DNA of 64,000 nt from Cytophagales bacterium (GTDB lineage Bacteria > Bacteroidota > Bacteroidia > Cytophagales > Spirosomataceae): positions 19,955-83,954 of the forward strand of contig JAAFJL010000003.1 of NCBI GenBank assembly GCA_013298865.1, given 5' to 3'. The stretch's first letter is position 1. Every line of letters begins with the position of its first letter. Below are positions 60,704-64,000 of this stretch, piece by piece. The notes under the pieces are model-generated. The model made no database searches. It worked only from the letters and a program-made list of their open reading frames with translations, and was not told the origin of the DNA. The position numbers and the translations under genes were made by a program.

Positions 60704-61999
60704 TTACCGACTTTTAATTAATGAATATCCGACCAAAGCATCCGCACGGCTACCAATTGGACGATGGTAAATAAAGACCTCATAATTATTCTCAGTTTGG
60801 GCATGAGAGCCTTCCAATTCTGTTTCACTAACTTCACCTTTTGCGTTCTGAGTGATATAATTAAAATTATAAATTCCTTGTTTCAATTGAATATTAGCTT
60901 CATACGCCTTGCTTTCGGGTACATATTTCATCAGATTTTTTTCATTCAAAACCCAATTATTAAATCCTCCATTTACATAAACTTTCTTATCTTCAATTTC
61001 GTCCATCCGTAATTGAAAACTCACCTGTACGTAGTCAGCGTCAGTGCCTCCTCTGTTGGTTTCATAATTATCAATGACAAACATTCCATTAAAATCCTTG
61101 GTGTCAACGTAGGTCAAACCATTTTGTGGTTTATCGTATCTCAGAATCAAAATACTTTCCTTTTCGCCTTGTTTTGTATCTGAAATATTGAATAATCTTT
61201 GCTGAGTACTCCGTGCATCGAACATTCTGAATTCATTGCCCCCAAGCATCAAATTTTCATTGTTGAAATACCTGAATTCTAACTTTTTATCGAACTCATT
61301 CACCATAAAAGGTTTGAGATTTCTAAGCGTTTTATTATCTCTGAAATTCTGACGAACAATAATATTGAAATCTTCTTTTGGGTTAATGACCTCATAACCA
61401 GCATAGTTAATGCCAATATTGACTTCTTGGTATTGGTATCTTTTCTCTGGATTATTGGCAAATTTTACATTTCCTCCTGTACTTACTCGACCATCACAGA
61501 CCATGAACCTATGGGTGAGAACCACATCTTCTTCATCCCTATTTTTGTAAACCATCACCATAAAATTTCCTGAAACTTTAGTTCTTGGAATCTCGAAAGT
61601 AAAATGAGAATAAGGAATTTTTGTAGCGAAGGAATTCTGATAATCTCTAATCGGGAAATCATTACTTTCTGTCAAAAACTCAATTTCATTCAAAACAGAA
61701 GGACTCCAATCTGCATTGTAATGAAAGATTTTTGCTCTAAGGTTCTGAAAATCAGACTTTAAATAGTCAAATTCAAGTAAAAGAGGAGTGAATTCTTGTA
61801 AATTTATCACAGGCGGATTCAACATTTCCTGTGCAGTTTTATGATTATTGATAAGTGGATATAAAAGTACCGTTCTAAAGTTTGGGTCGTAAACTTTATT
61901 TTCGGGTTTAAAATTTTGAGCAGCACTCATAAAACCACAAAAAAACAGGAACAAGCCAAAGCAAGTTCCTGTAAAATATTGATTGTTTTTTTCTTTCAT
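60704..61999 (-). CDS. Type IX secretion system plug-type protein (DUF5103)
   Basis: A 431-residue exported protein with signal peptide (about 1-27). It matches DUF5103 (PF17116), which includes the Plug protein seen beside the SprA translocon: NLQEFTPLLLEFDYLKSDFQ, NLRAKIFHYNADWSPSVLNE, FEIPRTKVSGNFMVMVYKNR, and the C-terminal VYVNGGFNNWVLNEKNLMKY. It is the only candidate T9SS component in the window and agrees with the T9SS cargo at 16664. Several paralogs usually exist per genome, so its exact role is open. Confidence 0.87.
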   Translation of the reverse strand: MKEKNNQYFTGTCFGLFLFFCGFMSAAQNFKPENKVYDPNFRTVLLYPLINNHKTAQEMLNPPVINLQEFTPLLLEFDYLKSDFQNLRAKIFHYNADWSPSVLNEIEFLTESNDFPIRDYQNSFATKIPYSHFTFEIPRTKVSGNFMVMVYKNRDEEDVVLTHRFMVCDGRVSTGGNVKFANNPEKRYQYQEVNIGINYAGYEVINPKEDFNIIVRQNFRDNKTLRNLKPFMVNEFDKKLEFRYFNNENLMLGGNEFRMFDARSTQQRLFNISDTKQGEKESILILRYDKPQNGLTYVDTKDFNGMFVIDNYETNRGGTDADYVQVSFQLRMDEIEDKKVYVNGGFNNWVLNEKNLMKYVPESKAYEANIQLKQGIYNFNYITQNAKGEVSETELEGSHAQTENNYEVFIYHRPIGSRADALVGYSLIKSR

Positions 62000-62014
62000 T
62001 TTAAGAATGTAAAT

Positions 62015-62071
62015 CGACTTGTCAAGTCGTTATGATAATTGTTTTTACTCTCCACGATTTGACAAATCGTG
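62015..62071. repeat. Two small hairpins with a GAC/GTC loop
   Basis: CGACTT-gtc-AAGTCG (62015-62029) and CACGATTT-gac-AAATCGTG (62053-62071) follow one another upstream of the DUF5103 gene on the minus strand. Both have a 3-nt loop and similar arms, so they may be diverged copies. Confidence 0.75.
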
Positions 62072-62083
62072 TTAAAACCTACC

Positions 62084-62110
62084 ATCGAAAATCGAACAAC
62101 AAGCATCGAA
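62084..62110. repeat. Short heptamer array ATCGAAN
   Basis: ATCGAAA, ATCGAAC, AACAAGC, ATCGAAA with a 7-nt step, just downstream of the ABC-F stop (minus strand). Confidence 0.75.
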
Positions 62111-62113
62111 ATC

Positions 62114-64000
62114 CTAAACGCTTACTTCTTCTAATTCCATCATGGAAGTTTCCCAGTCATCGTTGGCAGTTTTTAGTTTTTTCTGTAACGCAAGGTATTC
62201 TAAATTTAGCTCTTTCAACGCCACTGCATTCGAGAAAATTGTTGGGTCTGCCAATTTATTTTCAATGAGTTTCTTCTGATTTTCTAATTGCGAAATCTGA
62301 TTTTCCTGCTCGTCTATTTTCTGTTGAATCTTTTTGGCTAATTTCTGATTCTCTGAAGTATTATTTTTGTAAACAGGCTTTGCGTCCGTTTTTGTTTCAG
62401 CTTTTTTAGAAGTATCAGGCTGTGATTTTTCACTTTCCGCACGGTTAGACTGCCATTCTTCATATTCTTCATACGTTCCAGGATATTCTTTTATCTGCTC
62501 GTCTTCAATGTACCAAATTTTATTCGCAATTTCGGATACAAAAAATCTATCGTGAGAAACCACTACATAACTGCCCTCGTACTGTTGCAATGCTTGAATC
62601 AAAATGTTTACCGACATCATGTCCAAGTGGTTGGTTGGCTCATCGAGTAGTAAAAAATTAGCCTCAGAAATCAACACTTTTGCCAAAGCAACTCTTGATT
62701 TTTCTCCTCCAGAAAGCACTTTGATTTTCTTAAAAACCTCTTCACCCGAAAACAAAAAACAACCCAAAATACTCCGTAATTCTGTCTCTAATTTAGTAGT
62801 TCCTGTCATTTTTAACTCATCCAAAAGCGTATTATCAACTGTCAGACTTTCTAATTGATGTTGTGCATAAAATGAGTCGATTACATTATGCCCCATTCTA
62901 CGCTCGCCTTCTATGTTTTCAGAACCATCAATAATTCTCAAAAGTGTTGATTTTCCCTTGCCATTCGCTCCAATTAGGGCAATTTTATCACCTCTTTCCA
63001 AAATGGCATTGGCATGAGTAATAATTCTCTTAGCTCCGTACGCCTTCGTGATGTCTTCCAAGTGCATAATAAAACGCCCAGGTTGAGTCGTGAAATTGAA
63101 CTTAAAATTCACTTTCGCATTTTCGTCCAAAACATCATCAATCATATCCATTCGTTGTAGTGCTTTCACACGTGACTGCACCTGACGAGCCTTTGTGGCT
63201 TTTGCCTTGAATCTGGTAATAAACCGCTCAGTCTGACGAATGGCTGCTTGTTGGTTTTCAAAAGCACCCTTCTGGATTTCGTTTCTGAGGGCTTTTTCTT
63301 CCATAAAAAATGAATAATTTCCAGAATATGCAATCAATTTTGCCCCAGAAACTTCCACGATAGAAGTAACTGTATTATCCAAAAAGTACCTATCGTGAGA
63401 CACCACGATAATTGCACCCTCATAAGTATTGATATATTTTTCAACCCATTCAATTGAAGGTAAATCCAAGTGGTTGGTAGGCTCATCAAGCATCAAAAGA
63501 GAAGGTTTCTGGAGGAGCAATTTTGCCAACATCACACGCATACGCCAGCCCCCAGAAAAGGTACGCAAAGGTTGCTGTAAATCTTGGGTATTGAACCCTA
63601 AACCTTCCAAAATAGCCTCCGCTTCTGACTGAATAGTATAGCCACCCAATGCTTCAAACTCATCCTGAAAACGAGCTAATTTATCAATATCAGCATCTTC
63701 ATAATTAGTTTCCATTTTACTCAAAACCTTGTCAATTTCACCCTGAAGGAAGTTTTGTCGCTCAAACGCCTGCATTGCAACCTTTAAAATAGAATCATCA
63801 GATTGGTAGGAGAGGAGGTCTTGATTAAGGAATCCGATAGAACATTCTCCTGATTTTGAAATATTTCCACCATCGGGTTGATATTCACCAGAAATTAATC
63901 TTAAAAGGGTAGATTTTCCAGTACCATTTGCTCCAACAAGACCGATTTTATCTTTTGGTTTAATATGCAAACTTGCCTCATCGTACAAAGGACGACTCCC
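62114..64000 (-). CDS. ABC-F family ATPase, 5' end outside the window
   Basis: At least 628 residues; the frame is open to the right edge (GSRPLYDEAS...), so the start is outside. Two ABC domains: Walker A GANGTGKS and GANGKGKS, signatures FSGGWRMR and LSGGEKSR, Walker B LLMLDEPTNHLD and LLLDEPTNHLD. The linker between them is the charged ABC-F arm (ERFITRFKAKATKARQVQSR). The C-terminal about 100 residues form a coiled coil (ENQKLAKKIQQKIDEQENQI), as in Uup-like proteins. There is no membrane domain; ABC-F proteins act on the ribosome. Confidence 0.94.
   Translation of the reverse strand, partial: GSRPLYDEASLHIKPKDKIGLVGANGTGKSTLLRLISGEYQPDGGNISKSGECSIGFLNQDLLSYQSDDSILKVAMQAFERQNFLQGEIDKVLSKMETNYEDADIDKLARFQDEFEALGGYTIQSEAEAILEGLGFNTQDLQQPLRTFSGGWRMRVMLAKLLLQKPSLLMLDEPTNHLDLPSIEWVEKYINTYEGAIIVVSHDRYFLDNTVTSIVEVSGAKLIAYSGNYSFFMEEKALRNEIQKGAFENQQAAIRQTERFITRFKAKATKARQVQSRVKALQRMDMIDDVLDENAKVNFKFNFTTQPGRFIMHLEDITKAYGAKRIITHANAILERGDKIALIGANGKGKSTLLRIIDGSENIEGERRMGHNVIDSFYAQHQLESLTVDNTLLDELKMTGTTKLETELRSILGCFLFSGEEVFKKIKVLSGGEKSRVALAKVLISEANFLLLDEPTNHLDMMSVNILIQALQQYEGSYVVVSHDRFFVSEIANKIWYIEDEQIKEYPGTYEEYEEWQSNRAESEKSQPDTSKKAETKTDAKPVYKNNTSENQKLAKKIQQKIDEQENQISQLENQKKLIENKLADPTIFSNAVALKELNLEYLALQKKLKTANDDWETSMMELEEVSV

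Overview
The window is an AT-rich chromosomal segment of a Bacteroidota bacterium, most likely a Cytophagales member (Spirosomaceae/Cytophagaceae type; genus not resolved). The evidence is a metalloprotease with a type IX secretion (T9SS) sorting domain, a T9SS plug-type protein, WG-repeat, DUF4403, DUF2027-Smr and DUF5103 families, an ECF sigma factor beside a membrane-anchored beta-barrel protein, and three promoters of the exact Bacteroidota form TTG-N19-TAnnTTTG. Both ends cut genes: a methyltransferase on the left and an ABC-F ATPase on the right. I see no tRNA, rRNA operon, CRISPR array, prophage or transposase.

Layout. 1-3.7 kb: a plus-strand block with three methyltransferases and a tightly packed set of an O-methyltransferase, DoxX-like, DUF2071, membrane-anchored methyltransferase and small membrane protein. 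4-6.2 kb: a LytTR regulator, a repeat-rich exported protein and a lipoprotein. 6.3-11.9 kb (minus): a double pectate-lyase-fold protein, a quinone oxidoreductase, three small genes, and an outer-membrane protein next to a TetR regulator; matching operators lie in front of both. 12-20 kb: lipoprotein, fatty acid hydroxylase, CpeT/DUF3598-like protein, TerC, M43-type T9SS metalloprotease, an orphan gene. 20.5-29.3 kb: GlgE maltosyltransferase, RlpA, ribosomal protein S16, RNase P RNA, DUF4403 lipoprotein, a HAD phosphatase, and an unusual in-frame fusion of an Ldh-type dehydrogenase to the endolytic transglycosylase MltG. 29.4-36 kb: DUF4139 fragment, DUF502, an FMN-dependent glutamate synthase-like enzyme, the ECF sigma/beta-barrel pair, an LpxL-like acyltransferase. 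36-47.8 kb: WbqC, ClpC, HD hydrolase, WG-repeat protein, FabG, VWA protein, DUF2279, DUF2027-Smr. 47.9-64 kb: two paralogous lipoproteins, M28 peptidase, PAP2/haloperoxidase lipoprotein, sodium-solute symporter, ClpS, RecR, exported superoxide dismutase, 2OG-Fe(II) oxygenase, chromate transporter, a membrane protein/HTH pair, OmpA lipoprotein, T9SS plug-type protein and ABC-F.

Most genes are housekeeping or envelope functions: peptidoglycan (RlpA, MltG), lipid A (acyltransferase), T9SS, protein quality control (ClpC, ClpS) and recombination (RecR). The least ordinary signal is in the intergenic DNA. At least nine low-complexity arrays share a 7-nucleotide period although their words differ; several are arranged as inverted arrays that form long hairpins, and one is built into a peripheral arm of RNase P RNA. 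Several larger GC-rich inverted repeats also sit at gene 3' ends. Other points to examine are the Ldh-MltG fusion, the ECF/beta-barrel trans-envelope architecture, the DUF2279 gene lacking an ATG and signal peptide, and the DoxX/DUF2071/methyltransferase cassette.
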